Shown here in pieces: positions 25,092 through 33,530 of a stretch of DNA of 57,940 nucleotides (the first letter of the stretch is position 1; the number at the start of each line of letters is the position of its first letter). A program made the translations under genes and the position numbers. The notes under the pieces were generated by a model. The model had not been told where the DNA came from. It did not search any database and saw nothing but the letters and a program-made list of their open reading frames with translations. This DNA is from Winogradskya humida (GTDB lineage: Bacteria > Actinomycetota > Actinomycetes > Mycobacteriales > Micromonosporaceae), in the NCBI RefSeq assembly GCF_016862215.1, contig NZ_BOMN01000061.1:1-57940 (forward strand), written 5' to 3'.

Positions 25092-27998
25092 TTACGAGAC
25101 GGCGACGTCGAAGATGTGCATCATGCCCTTGTCGCTGCCCTGCGGGAGGGTGACCGCGTCGACGACCTTGGCGGGGTCGAGGGCCACGGGCTGGGTCGCG
25201 AAGACCCGGAAGGTGCCGTCACCGGCGGTGCCGTTGACGTTGTTGCGGCCGGCGACGGTGACGAGCGCGGTGTTGCCCGCCGGCGCCGTGCCCGCCCAGT
25301 CGCCGAAGCTGACCGGGACCTGCTGGGTGGTGCCGTCCGTGTACTGCACGGTGGCGGTGCCCGCCGAGGGACCGTTGGTCGCCAGGCCGAGGAAGGACAC
25401 GGTCGAGGCGGCCACGTTGTCGAACTCGACGCGCTGGCCGTGCGGGAGCCAGTTGTCGGGCTTGCCGGGCTCGGCTGCGGGCCAGGTGAAGACCGTGCCG
25501 GTGCCGGCGAGCGGGAGCTGGGCACCCGGCCGGGCGCCGGCGGCGGCGAGGGCGTTACGGGACAGCGACCAGTCACTCAGGTCCATCGAGCCGAGGTTTC
25601 CCTGACCGTCCGGTGTGGTGCCCACGTTGTTCATAGCGTCGGCGCCGTCGGTGTAGGAGGGCGGGATGTCCGCGGTGCCGGTGCCCCAGGTGCCGACGGT
25701 GGACTTCATCGTGAAGTCGAGCGTGCCGCCCTTGCGCACGACGGAGCTGTCGAGCCACGACGCGGTCCGGCTCTTGCCGTCGACCTTGAGCGCGTTCACG
25801 TAACGCGCACCTGTGGCCGTACCCTTCGCATTGATCTTGATCTTGGCACTTCCGCCGATCGGGTCGATGACGATCTTGTCGAACATCGGGGCGCTGATGA
25901 CCAGGTCACCGGTGCCGTAGATCGCCGGGTAGAAGCCCAGGTTGGCGAAGACGTACCACGCGCTGAGCGAGCCGGTGTCGTCGTTGCCGGGCAGGCCGGT
26001 CGGGGTCGTGTCGTACATCTCGGAGACCGCGCGGTAGAGCACATCGGTCGCCTTGGCCGGGGCCTGCAGCCAGTTGTAGACCCACGGTGTGCCGAACGGG
26101 GCCTGGTTGGAGAGGTAGTTGCCGGTCTGCGTGTACGCGCCGGCGTCGAGCTGCGCCATCAGCACGTCGAGCTCCGCGGTGGCCTTCGCGACGCCGCCCC
26201 GCTTGGCGATCAGCGTCGACAGGTTCTGCGGGACGTTCCAGCCGTACTGGTAGCCGGTCGACTGGTTGAACTGGCCACGGCCGGCGCTGTCATCGCGTAC
26301 CCGCAGGTCGAAGCTACGGTCGAAACCGGTCCGCTCGCGGGGGCGGATGTGCTGGGTCTCCGGGTCGAAGACGTTCATCCAGTTCTGCGCGCGGGCCATG
26401 AAGAAGTCGTACGCCGGCTTGTCGCCGAGCCGGTCCGCGAGCTGCGCGATCGCGAAGTCGTCGGCCGAGTACTCCAGCGTCCGCGACGTCGCGAAGTCGC
26501 CCTTGCGGTTCTCGATCATGCCGGTGGCGAAGTACTGGTAGCCGTCGGTCCGCTTCGTGGTCGTCGCCGGCAGCACCTGCGTCGCCTTCATGGACGCGAG
26601 CGCGGCCGCGCGGTCGTAGTCGGTGGCGCCCATGTCGTCGAGCGTCGCGAGGATGACCTGCAGGTTGTCGCCCTGCATGCGGGAGACGCCCGGGGCCCAG
26701 CCGCCGGTCTGCTGGGTAAGCGCGACGATCGAGCGGTTGATGTCGTTCGCGACCTGCGGGAACGTCAGCGCGACGAGCTGGACCTGGCTGCGGTAGCCGT
26801 CCCAGCCCGTGCCGGGGAAGTTGATGTTCTTGTAGAAGTGGTGGCCCTTGGCGAGCGTGTAGAGCTTGTCGTCGTAGCCGACGTACTGCCCGTTGACGTC
26901 GTCGCGCGGGGTCGGGTTGAGGAACGCGTGGTAGAGCGCGGTGTAGAACTTGGTCCGCTGCTCGGCCGACCCGCCGTCCGCGTCGACCGTGCCGAGCGCG
27001 TTCTTCCACAGCTTCTTCGCGTCGTTCTTGACATCGTTGAAGCCGTCGTGGCCGACCTCGGTGTCGCGGTTGAGCGCGGCGTTCTCGACGCTGGTGTAGC
27101 TGAAGCCGGTCTTCGCGACGACCTTCGAGCCCTGCTTGAACGTCAGCCACGCGCCGGTGTCGTGACGGTAGTCCACGCCGACGTCGGTGGTGCTCTTGAT
27201 CGCGTGCGTCGAGCCCGGGGTCAGCGCCTCGTCGGTCCACGTGCCGTACGACGCGAAGTCGTGGTCGTACGTGGTGGAGAAGTACGCCTTGTAGTAGTTG
27301 CCGTTGTCGCAGACGTCGACGCCGTACATCCAGCCGGACACCGTACGCGTCTGCGGGTCGATCGTGACCTCGCTGCCGAACGTGCGGTTGTTCGGGCCGG
27401 ACGTGTCGAGGATCAGCGTCGAGTCGCCGCTCTTCGGGAAGTCGAAGCGGCTGACGCCCGTACGCGACGTAGCGGTCAATTCCGTCTTGACATCGTTGTC
27501 AAGATCCACGCCGTAGTAGCCCGGCTGCGAGACCTCGTTGGCGTGACTGAACTTGAGGTAGTAGTCCTTGATGTTCGTCGCCGGGCTCGACGGCAGCACA
27601 CCACCGGTCAGCGCCCCCGCGTACGGAATGGTCGGGAACTCGTAACCGCCGTAGCGCCCGGTGCAGCCCGTGCCGTCGTAGCGGGTCATCCCGAAGCCAC
27701 GGATCAGGTCGGCGGTGTACTCGTAGCCACCCTTCTCCCCGACCCCCGCATTGCCTTCCTTGTACGTCGTCGGGCTCAGCTGCACCATGCCGAACGGCAC
27801 CGTCGCGCCCGGGAACGTGTTGCCGTACGCGTCGTTGCTCTTGTTCTGGGTCTGGTCCAGTTCCGTGCCGATGAACTGGTTGACAGCGTCGAAGGCCGAA
27901 AGCTCACTCGGCGCGGCAACCGCCGCGGTCGACGCCAGCATCGGCACCAGACAGCCGGCCACCAGCGCGGCCCTGCGCCATGCGCGTACGGGAGTCAT
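25092..27998 (-). CDS. Secreted GH92 alpha-mannosidase
   Basis: Enzyme of 968 residues with a signal peptide (MTPVRAWRRAALVAGCL..., cleavage AVAAP near 29). The GH92 marks appear in order: the N-terminal start DAVNQFIGTE and AYGNTFPGATVPFGMVQLSP, the GFGMTRYDGTGC turn, and the catalytic-region GLPGNDDTGSLSAWYVFANLGFYP. A C-terminal beta-rich module of about 170 residues follows and contains the YTDGTTQQVPVSFGDW pattern of GH92-linked NPCBM-like domains. GH92 enzymes are Ca2+-dependent exo-alpha-mannosidases acting on fungal or plant glycans. GAGGA precedes the ATG. It is monocistronic and divergent from the CocE-like gene. Confidence 0.92.
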   Translation of the reverse strand: MTPVRAWRRAALVAGCLVPMLASTAAVAAPSELSAFDAVNQFIGTELDQTQNKSNDAYGNTFPGATVPFGMVQLSPTTYKEGNAGVGEKGGYEYTADLIRGFGMTRYDGTGCTGRYGGYEFPTIPYAGALTGGVLPSSPATNIKDYYLKFSHANEVSQPGYYGVDLDNDVKTELTATSRTGVSRFDFPKSGDSTLILDTSGPNNRTFGSEVTIDPQTRTVSGWMYGVDVCDNGNYYKAYFSTTYDHDFASYGTWTDEALTPGSTHAIKSTTDVGVDYRHDTGAWLTFKQGSKVVAKTGFSYTSVENAALNRDTEVGHDGFNDVKNDAKKLWKNALGTVDADGGSAEQRTKFYTALYHAFLNPTPRDDVNGQYVGYDDKLYTLAKGHHFYKNINFPGTGWDGYRSQVQLVALTFPQVANDINRSIVALTQQTGGWAPGVSRMQGDNLQVILATLDDMGATDYDRAAALASMKATQVLPATTTKRTDGYQYFATGMIENRKGDFATSRTLEYSADDFAIAQLADRLGDKPAYDFFMARAQNWMNVFDPETQHIRPRERTGFDRSFDLRVRDDSAGRGQFNQSTGYQYGWNVPQNLSTLIAKRGGVAKATAELDVLMAQLDAGAYTQTGNYLSNQAPFGTPWVYNWLQAPAKATDVLYRAVSEMYDTTPTGLPGNDDTGSLSAWYVFANLGFYPAIYGTGDLVISAPMFDKIVIDPIGGSAKIKINAKGTATGARYVNALKVDGKSRTASWLDSSVVRKGGTLDFTMKSTVGTWGTGTADIPPSYTDGADAMNNVGTTPDGQGNLGSMDLSDWSLSRNALAAAGARPGAQLPLAGTGTVFTWPAAEPGKPDNWLPHGQRVEFDNVAASTVSFLGLATNGPSAGTATVQYTDGTTQQVPVSFGDWAGTAPAGNTALVTVAGRNNVNGTAGDGTFRVFATQPVALDPAKVVDAVTLPQGSDKGMMHIFDVAVS

Positions 27999-28092
27999 GC
28001 ACGTATTCCTCTACGTCGGTGAATGTGAGACGGGGCCAGTCTCCGCTCCACAGGAGACGCGCACACGACCGTGAACCGACTTCTAGATCAAC

Positions 28093-28120
28093 TGCCGGTG
28101 CGCACCAGACCGGACCGGCA
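28093..28120. repeat. Inverted repeat in divergent promoter region
   Basis: TGCCGGT (28093-28099) and ACCGGCA (28114-28120) are perfect 7-nt arms in the 183-nt gap between the GH92 and CocE-like genes. It is a possible operator or hairpin and is unconfirmed. Confidence 0.3.
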
Positions 28121-28181
28121 TCGATTGTCGCGCATACATAGTGGTCGCGCTACGCCCCGTTGATCTTCTACTTTTGGTCCC

Positions 28182-29810
28182 ATGAGCAGAGTGCGGGCGC
28201 GGTTCTCCCGGTGGATGCAGACGCGGCGGATCAAGGGGCTGACCCCGGGGCCTTACGACGTGGCCATCCAGCGGGACCTGCGGGTGCCCATGGACGACGG
28301 CGTGGAGCTGCTGGCCGACCTCATCAGGCCGGTGGGCCCGGTCGGCGATGCGCTACCGACGATCGTGGTCCGCGGGCCGTATGGGCGGCGCGGGCCCGTC
28401 GCCGGGTGGGCCCGTGCGCTCGCCCGGGAGGGTTTCCCGGTCCTGTTCCAGAGCTGCCGCGGCACCTGGGGTTCCGGCGGTGTCTTCACGCCGCAGGTCG
28501 ACGAGCAGCGCGACGGGATCGCCACGCACCGCTGGGTCCGGCAGCAGCCGTGGTTCACGGGGAAGGTCGCGACGTTCGGGCCCAGCTACATGGGGTTCAC
28601 CCAGTGGGCGGTCGCCGGGAAGCTGCAGCGCGAGGATCCGGCCAATGCCCCGGACGCGCTCTGCCTGGTCGTGACGATGCCCGACTTCGGCGCGCAGACC
28701 TGGGACAACGGTACGTTCGCGCTGCGCAACGCGCTCGGCTGGACCCAGATGATGGACCGCATGATCCGCCGCGAGATGCTCCCTCTGGCGCTGGCGATGA
28801 TCCGGCCCGACCCCAAGCTGGGCAGGGCGTTCGGGGTGCTGCCGCTGCGGGACGGCGACACCGTCGCGACCGGGCGTCAGGTCCACTGGTACCAGGACTG
28901 GGTCGCCCACGACAAGCTCACCGACGACTACTGGACCCAGCAGTCACACACCGCCTCGGTCCCCGACGTCACCGCACCCGTCTACATGATCACCGGTTGG
29001 TACGACATCTTCCTCCCGGCCCAGCTGCGCAACCATGCCCAGCTCACCGCCGCCGGACGGCCGCCGCGGCTCACCGTCGGGCCGTGGGGTCACGTCTCCA
29101 AGGACATGGACGCGCCGGTCATCAGCGAGACCGCGGCTTTCCTCAAGGAGCACTTCGCCGGTGCGCCGGCCACCCGGGTTGCGCCGGTCCGGGCGTACCG
29201 GACCGGCGCTGAGGTGTGGCATCACCTGCAGTCCTGGCCACCGTCCGGGGTCACTGCACAATCGCTGTTCCTGTCCGGATCGGGCCGGCTCGACGCGGCG
29301 CAGCCCTCCGACGAAACCACCACCTATGTGTACGATCCCGAGCGCCCCACGCCGTCCGTCGGCGGCCCGAGCCTGCTGCCGGATTCGGGCCCGGTGGACA
29401 ACGCGGAGCACGAGAAGCGGGCCGACGTCGTCGTGCTCCGCGGCGACCCGCTGACCGCACCGACCACGATCGCGGGCGAGCCCGTGGCCCGGATCCGCTT
29501 CCGGTCGTCCCGACCCAGCGCGGACGTCTTCGTCCGCATCTGCGACGTGCACCCCGACGGCCGCTCGATGACGGTCTGCGACGGCATCCAGCGGGTCGGC
29601 GCGTCCCCTGACTTCCAGGACGTCGAGGTCACCCTGTGGCCGGCGTTCCACCAGTTCGCGGTGGGCCACCGCATCGGCGTGCAGATCAGCTCGGGCGCCC
29701 ACCCCCGCTACGCCCGCAACCCCGGCTCACCCGACCCTGCCACCACCCACCGGGCGACCCAGGAGATCGCCCACGACGGCTCCCGGATCGACCTGCCGGT
29801 CCTGCCATAG
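28182..29810 (+). CDS. CocE/NonD family hydrolase (peptidase S15 type)
   Basis: Protein of 542 residues, the normal size of the family. The N-terminal alpha/beta-hydrolase domain has SCRGTWGSGG and the nucleophile Ser135 in GPSYMG. The acid is Asp in TGWYDIF and the histidine is in GPWGHVS. The C-terminal jelly-roll domain (about 350-540) includes the RIRFRSSRPSADVFVRICDVHPDG and GHRIGVQISSGAHPRYARN stretches typical of X-Pro dipeptidyl-peptidase/CocE enzymes. The family hydrolyses peptides, cocaine-type esters or acylated antibiotics. There is no signal peptide. No clear ribosome binding site precedes the ATG, so the message may be leaderless. Confidence 0.92.
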   Translation: MSRVRARFSRWMQTRRIKGLTPGPYDVAIQRDLRVPMDDGVELLADLIRPVGPVGDALPTIVVRGPYGRRGPVAGWARALAREGFPVLFQSCRGTWGSGGVFTPQVDEQRDGIATHRWVRQQPWFTGKVATFGPSYMGFTQWAVAGKLQREDPANAPDALCLVVTMPDFGAQTWDNGTFALRNALGWTQMMDRMIRREMLPLALAMIRPDPKLGRAFGVLPLRDGDTVATGRQVHWYQDWVAHDKLTDDYWTQQSHTASVPDVTAPVYMITGWYDIFLPAQLRNHAQLTAAGRPPRLTVGPWGHVSKDMDAPVISETAAFLKEHFAGAPATRVAPVRAYRTGAEVWHHLQSWPPSGVTAQSLFLSGSGRLDAAQPSDETTTYVYDPERPTPSVGGPSLLPDSGPVDNAEHEKRADVVVLRGDPLTAPTTIAGEPVARIRFRSSRPSADVFVRICDVHPDGRSMTVCDGIQRVGASPDFQDVEVTLWPAFHQFAVGHRIGVQISSGAHPRYARNPGSPDPATTHRATQEIAHDGSRIDLPVLP

Positions 29811-29842
29811 CGAGATCGGCGGGACCGAGCCGGACGACGCTG

Positions 29843-30526
29843 TCAGCCGCCGATCGACTGGGCCTGCGCGGTGACGGTGATGCCCTTGGCGAAGCTGACG
29901 ATCTGGTCGTCGCTCAGCCCGACCGACGCCGGGACCTGCACCTGCACGCTGTGGCCCGCGTTGTCGGGGAAGAACAGCCAGCGGGTGTCCGACAGCTTGC
30001 CCTCCTCGGCCAGCGGGAATCCGAGTCTGCCGTCCGCCCCGTTGATGTCGACCTTCTTCACCGGCGACTCGGCGGGGAATTTCGACAGTCCCTGCAGCGA
30101 GACGGCGATCTGCCCCTCGAAGCTGACGGGCTCGCCGGGCTTCGGCCCGGCGATGTCCGCGCCGGGCGGTGCCACCAGGAAGGACGACGTGTCCGAGGAG
30201 ATCACCTTCCAGTTCTCCGGCACGGTCGTCACTTCGAACCCCACCGGCTGGCTCCCCTGGTACGCGACCAGTTCCAGCCTCGGAGCCACGGGTGCCGCAA
30301 CAACCTGCGCGGGGCTGCTCGGTGCCGGGCTGAACTGGCCGGTACCCACGCCCACAGCCGCCGCAGCGACGACGACGACCGCGCCGGTGACGCCGAAGCG
30401 CTGCCAGCGACGGCGAGTGACGGCACGATGACCGCGGGCCACGTCGCCGGCAACGACATCCGGCCCGGAGTGGCCGGTGGGCACGGCATCCGGCAGGTTC
30501 TTCAGGACGTCCATGACATCGGGCAT
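29843..30526 (-). CDS. Membrane-anchored protein paired with SigE-family sigma factor
   Basis: Protein of 227 residues: a cytoplasmic N-terminus (MPDVMDVLKNLPDAVP...), basic RAVTRRRWQR, one membrane helix at about 45-62, and an external domain of about 155 residues with no named family (EVTTVPENWKVISSDTSSFLVAPP, WLFFPDNAGHSVQVQVP). The ATG at 30526 lies 8 nt after AAAGGA. The sigma factor stop is only 4 nt upstream, so the two are co-translated. It probably holds or senses for the sigma factor. It lacks a recognisable zinc anti-sigma motif, as does the protein behind the other SigE-type factor in this window. Confidence 0.75.
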   Translation of the reverse strand: MPDVMDVLKNLPDAVPTGHSGPDVVAGDVARGHRAVTRRRWQRFGVTGAVVVVAAAAVGVGTGQFSPAPSSPAQVVAAPVAPRLELVAYQGSQPVGFEVTTVPENWKVISSDTSSFLVAPPGADIAGPKPGEPVSFEGQIAVSLQGLSKFPAESPVKKVDINGADGRLGFPLAEEGKLSDTRWLFFPDNAGHSVQVQVPASVGLSDDQIVSFAKGITVTAQAQSIGG

Positions 30527-30530
30527 CTCA

Positions 30531-31046
30531 TTATCCTTTCGCAAAATTGGTCAGGTGACGCGCGGGGAAGAGCTCGCGGAGCCGCTGCAGCCCGCGGGCG
30601 CTCTGGCTCTTCACGTTGCCCTCGCTGCACCGCATCGCGTCGGCCGCCTCGGCGATGCTGAGGCCTTCGACGTAGCGCAGCACGACGGCCGCGCGCATGC
30701 TCGCCGGCAACGTGCCCAGCAACGACACGACCGTCGAGTTGTCGTTCCACGCATCGTCGGCGACCGGCGTTTCAGGCAGCTGTGAACGCACCTGTTCGCG
30801 ACGCCGGAACAGGCTCCGGTGCTCGTCGGTGGCCACGTTGACCACGCAGCGCCGGGCGTACGCGTCGACGGTGTCCGACCGGACCCGCGGCCAGGCCAGG
30901 TACAGCTTGGTCAGCGCCGTCTGCACGACGTCCTCGGCCTTCGCCAGGTCTCCGGAGACCAGCAACGCGGCCACCCGGACCAGTCCGTCGCGGCGTGCCG
31001 ACACGAACTCGGTGAACTCCCGGTCCCGCTCAGAGTTCCGTCCCAC
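30531..31046 (-). CDS. SigE-family ECF RNA polymerase sigma factor
   Basis: Sigma factor of 171 residues. Region 2 is FTEFVSARRDGLVRVAALLVSG through AEDVVQTALTKLYLAWPRV and VDAYARRCVVNVATDEHRS. Region 4 has the helix-turn-helix LSIAEAADAMRCSEGNVKSQSARGLQRL. This matches the SASP-type SigE subgroup. The ATG start gives the standard N-terminus. It is first in a two-gene operon with the anchored protein behind it. The HlyD-like gene ends 19 nt upstream on the same strand, so some read-through from the exopolysaccharide cassette is possible. Confidence 0.9.
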   Translation of the reverse strand: MGRNSERDREFTEFVSARRDGLVRVAALLVSGDLAKAEDVVQTALTKLYLAWPRVRSDTVDAYARRCVVNVATDEHRSLFRRREQVRSQLPETPVADDAWNDNSTVVSLLGTLPASMRAAVVLRYVEGLSIAEAADAMRCSEGNVKSQSARGLQRLRELFPARHLTNFAKG

Positions 31047-31065
31047 AGATCACCAGCCCTCTCAC

Positions 31066-31848
31066 CTACCTACAGAACGCCCCTTCTACGGAATTGACGG
31101 CGCGAGGGTTGCATGGCAGCGCAATGAGTCTCGGATTGCCGGGTCCGGTGCGGGTGTCGATCTCGCCGGTGAAGCGCAGGCCCGGGACGAGATCGCTGAC
31201 GTCCGCCGCGCTGGACGGCAGCAGCACCATCCGCAGGAATCCGGGTGCCGCGCCGGCCTCGCTGCCACCGGTCATGCTGGGCACGATCCGCTGGACGGTC
31301 GCCGTGAGGGAGCGGTTCAGGCCCTTCGCCTTGAGCTTGGCGGTCATTCCCGGGCTCAGGTCGGGGAGGTTCTCCACGGCGACGTCGGTGACGAAGATCA
31401 GCTCGGCCGGGTCGTACAGTTCGACGAACGGCTGACCCGGTTGCAGGGTGCTGCCCATGGTGACCGGCTGGTCGACGACGATGCCGGCCCGCGGTGCGAC
31501 GATCGTGAGTTTCTTCAGGACGGGCTCGCCGTCGGAGTCGGTCGTGGTGACCTCGACGATGCCGAGCTTGGCGCCCGCCGCGACCCGCTGCTCGGCCTTG
31601 ACCGAGACCTGGATGACCTGGCCCGGGCGCGGGGTCTCGACCGGGATCGGCTGGGCGGTCAGGGTGACGGCACCGAGGTCGACGAGGGCGGCGCTGGTCA
31701 CCCGGTCGGCGGTGAGCTTGATGAAGACGAAGACCGCGGCGGCGAGCATCAGCAGGACGATGAACCGGGCCCGCCATTTGCGGCCCGACCTGCGGGCCGG
31801 CTTCGGTGCGGGTGGCGCGGGTGGCGCGGTGACGGTGGGGGCGGCCAT
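31066..31848 (-). CDS. HlyD-like membrane fusion protein of the exopolysaccharide cassette
   Basis: Protein of 260 residues. A Pro/Ala-rich basic N-terminus (about 1-27) and one membrane helix (about 28-45) lead to a periplasmic-type fold with the two half-lipoyl segments RPGQVIQVSVKAEQRVAAGAKLGIVEV and IVAPRAGIVVDQPVTMGSTLQPGQPFVELYD. A beta-barrel part follows. This is the HlyD/biotin-lipoyl plan but without the long coiled coil. A GT2 glucan synthase gene ends 11 nt upstream on the same strand. In rhizobial mixed-linkage glucan synthesis (BgsA/BgsB) and in alginate synthesis (Alg44), such proteins are obligate partners of the synthase, which suggests the same here. Confidence 0.82.
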   Translation of the reverse strand: MAAPTVTAPPAPPAPKPARRSGRKWRARFIVLLMLAAAVFVFIKLTADRVTSAALVDLGAVTLTAQPIPVETPRPGQVIQVSVKAEQRVAAGAKLGIVEVTTTDSDGEPVLKKLTIVAPRAGIVVDQPVTMGSTLQPGQPFVELYDPAELIFVTDVAVENLPDLSPGMTAKLKAKGLNRSLTATVQRIVPSMTGGSEAGAAPGFLRMVLLPSSAADVSDLVPGLRFTGEIDTRTGPGNPRLIALPCNPRAVNSVEGAFCR

Positions 31849-31859
31849 GGTTGATCCCT

Positions 31860-33530
31860 TCAGCGCGTACGGGTGGCGGGTGGCGGCCCGGCGGCATCGG
31901 CCATGGCGGAGCTGACCAGTTCGTCGGTCTCCTCCCAGCGGGCCGGCCAGGGCAGCGCCCGGGACAGCAGCGCTCCGGCCTTACGGCGTTCCAGCCGCTC
32001 CTTGATGACCCGGGGCGCGATCACGGCCTCGGCGATGACCCGGCCCAGCACGAGCACGTAGATGGACGCCCAGGCGATGGAGAGCGAGACGGCGGCCACG
32101 TCGGTGCCACGCAGCGGGAGCGTGCTGATGCCGACCGCGATGGCCAGCGCGTTCAGCAGGAACAGCGCGACGTGCGGCAGGACCAGCTCGATGCCGGGCA
32201 GCCCGCCGGGGCCGGCGTTCGTGACCGTCCACTTGACGTGCCGTTTGAACAGCGCCATGACAAGGGCACGCACGTGGACCGGGGCCGCGCCGATGCTGGT
32301 GACGATCGCGGAGATCTTGAAACCGCCCAGCTGCAGGACGGTCACGAGCATGATCAGTACGTAGAACGGCGCGTAGTGCACGACCCAGGTGCTCAGGTCC
32401 GCACGGATCGGGCTCAACCCGAACAGCAGGTACACCGCCGGCAGGCACATGAGGATGAGCGCCGCGAGCGACAGCAGATAGTTGACGCCGGCGAGCAGAT
32501 ACTGGAACCGCTGGTCGATGGTCAGGACACTGCGCCGCAGCAGGCCACCGCGGAACATGACCTCGAACGCACCGTACGCCCAGCGGAACTGCTGTTTGAA
32601 GTACGGCAGCAAGCTGTCCGGGGCGAGTCCGCGCGCGAGCACCTCGGGCACGAAGAACGAGCGCCAGCCGCGTTTGTGCAGCTCGATCGAGGTCCAGATG
32701 TCCTCGGAGTTGCTGGCGGTATGCATGCCGACGATCTCCCGCAGCGCCGTACGCCGGAAGATGACGTTGGTGCCGACGCAGAACACCGCGTTGAAGTGGT
32801 TGCGCCCCGGCAGCACGAGCTCGTAGAAGATCCGCTGCGACTCCGCGGCCCCCTCGGCGACCAGGCCCCGCGCGCTCGGGAAGGCCTGCGGTGTCTGCAC
32901 GAACGCGACCTTCTCGTCCTGCATGTGCGGCAGCGCGCGCAGCAGGAAGTCGGGACTGGGCACATGATCCGCGTCCAGGATGACCACGAACTCGCCGTCG
33001 GTGCGGCGCAGGGCCGCGTTGATGTTGCCCGCTTTCGCGTACACATGCTCGGTGCGCCGCAGGTAACCGACGTTCTCGGTGACGCACGCGTCGCGCAGGG
33101 CGTCACTGTTGCCGTCGTCCAGGACCCAGGTCTTGTGCTCGGCGCGCATGTCGCGGGCGGCCCGGACGGTGACCAGGACGATCTCGAGCGGCTCCCCGTA
33201 GACGGTGATGAACACGTCGATCGAGGGCGCGAGGGCACCGGTCGTGAGCCGGCGACGCCAGGCGAACACCTCCGGCGGGTCGGGGTGCTGGGTGTGCGCC
33301 AGCACGGTCCACCACATCGCGAGCGCGTTGAAGATCGTGATCCCCTCGGCGAACAGGACCAGGCCCCAGGTCCAGACGTTCCCCCGGTAGGCCGGGTTCA
33401 GCAGGAAGATCATGTAGAACACGGTCACGCACAGCGCGACGAGGACGGCGAACCGGGTGGATCGCTGGATCGGCTGCCACGACAGCTCGCTGACGGGCCC
33501 TATCCGGGCTTCCGCGGGAATGACACTCAT
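31860..33530 (-). CDS. GT2 cellulose-synthase-like glycosyltransferase
   Basis: Processive GT2 synthase of 556 residues. Two N-terminal membrane helices (about 27-70) are followed by the catalytic domain from SIDVFITVYGEP. The motifs are WVLDDGN (first Asp), ILDADHVPSPDF (DxD), NSEDIWTSIELHKRGW (catalytic Asp) and QQFRWAYG (QxxRW). About five C-terminal helices follow. There is no PilZ domain after the last helices, unlike BcsA, so cyclic-di-GMP control through PilZ is not expected. The ATG at 33530 shares one base with the GH16 stop (TGATG) and is preceded by GAGGAG. The product is probably a beta-glucan; the linkage is unknown. Confidence 0.9.
   Translation of the reverse strand: MSVIPAEARIGPVSELSWQPIQRSTRFAVLVALCVTVFYMIFLLNPAYRGNVWTWGLVLFAEGITIFNALAMWWTVLAHTQHPDPPEVFAWRRRLTTGALAPSIDVFITVYGEPLEIVLVTVRAARDMRAEHKTWVLDDGNSDALRDACVTENVGYLRRTEHVYAKAGNINAALRRTDGEFVVILDADHVPSPDFLLRALPHMQDEKVAFVQTPQAFPSARGLVAEGAAESQRIFYELVLPGRNHFNAVFCVGTNVIFRRTALREIVGMHTASNSEDIWTSIELHKRGWRSFFVPEVLARGLAPDSLLPYFKQQFRWAYGAFEVMFRGGLLRRSVLTIDQRFQYLLAGVNYLLSLAALILMCLPAVYLLFGLSPIRADLSTWVVHYAPFYVLIMLVTVLQLGGFKISAIVTSIGAAPVHVRALVMALFKRHVKWTVTNAGPGGLPGIELVLPHVALFLLNALAIAVGISTLPLRGTDVAAVSLSIAWASIYVLVLGRVIAEAVIAPRVIKERLERRKAGALLSRALPWPARWEETDELVSSAMADAAGPPPATRTR

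Noticed and set aside
24072..28022. Plus-strand open frame of 1316 codons opposite the GH92 and S66 genes
   Set aside because: Antisense to two clearly recognised enzymes; composition is Arg/Val/Glu-rich without domains.
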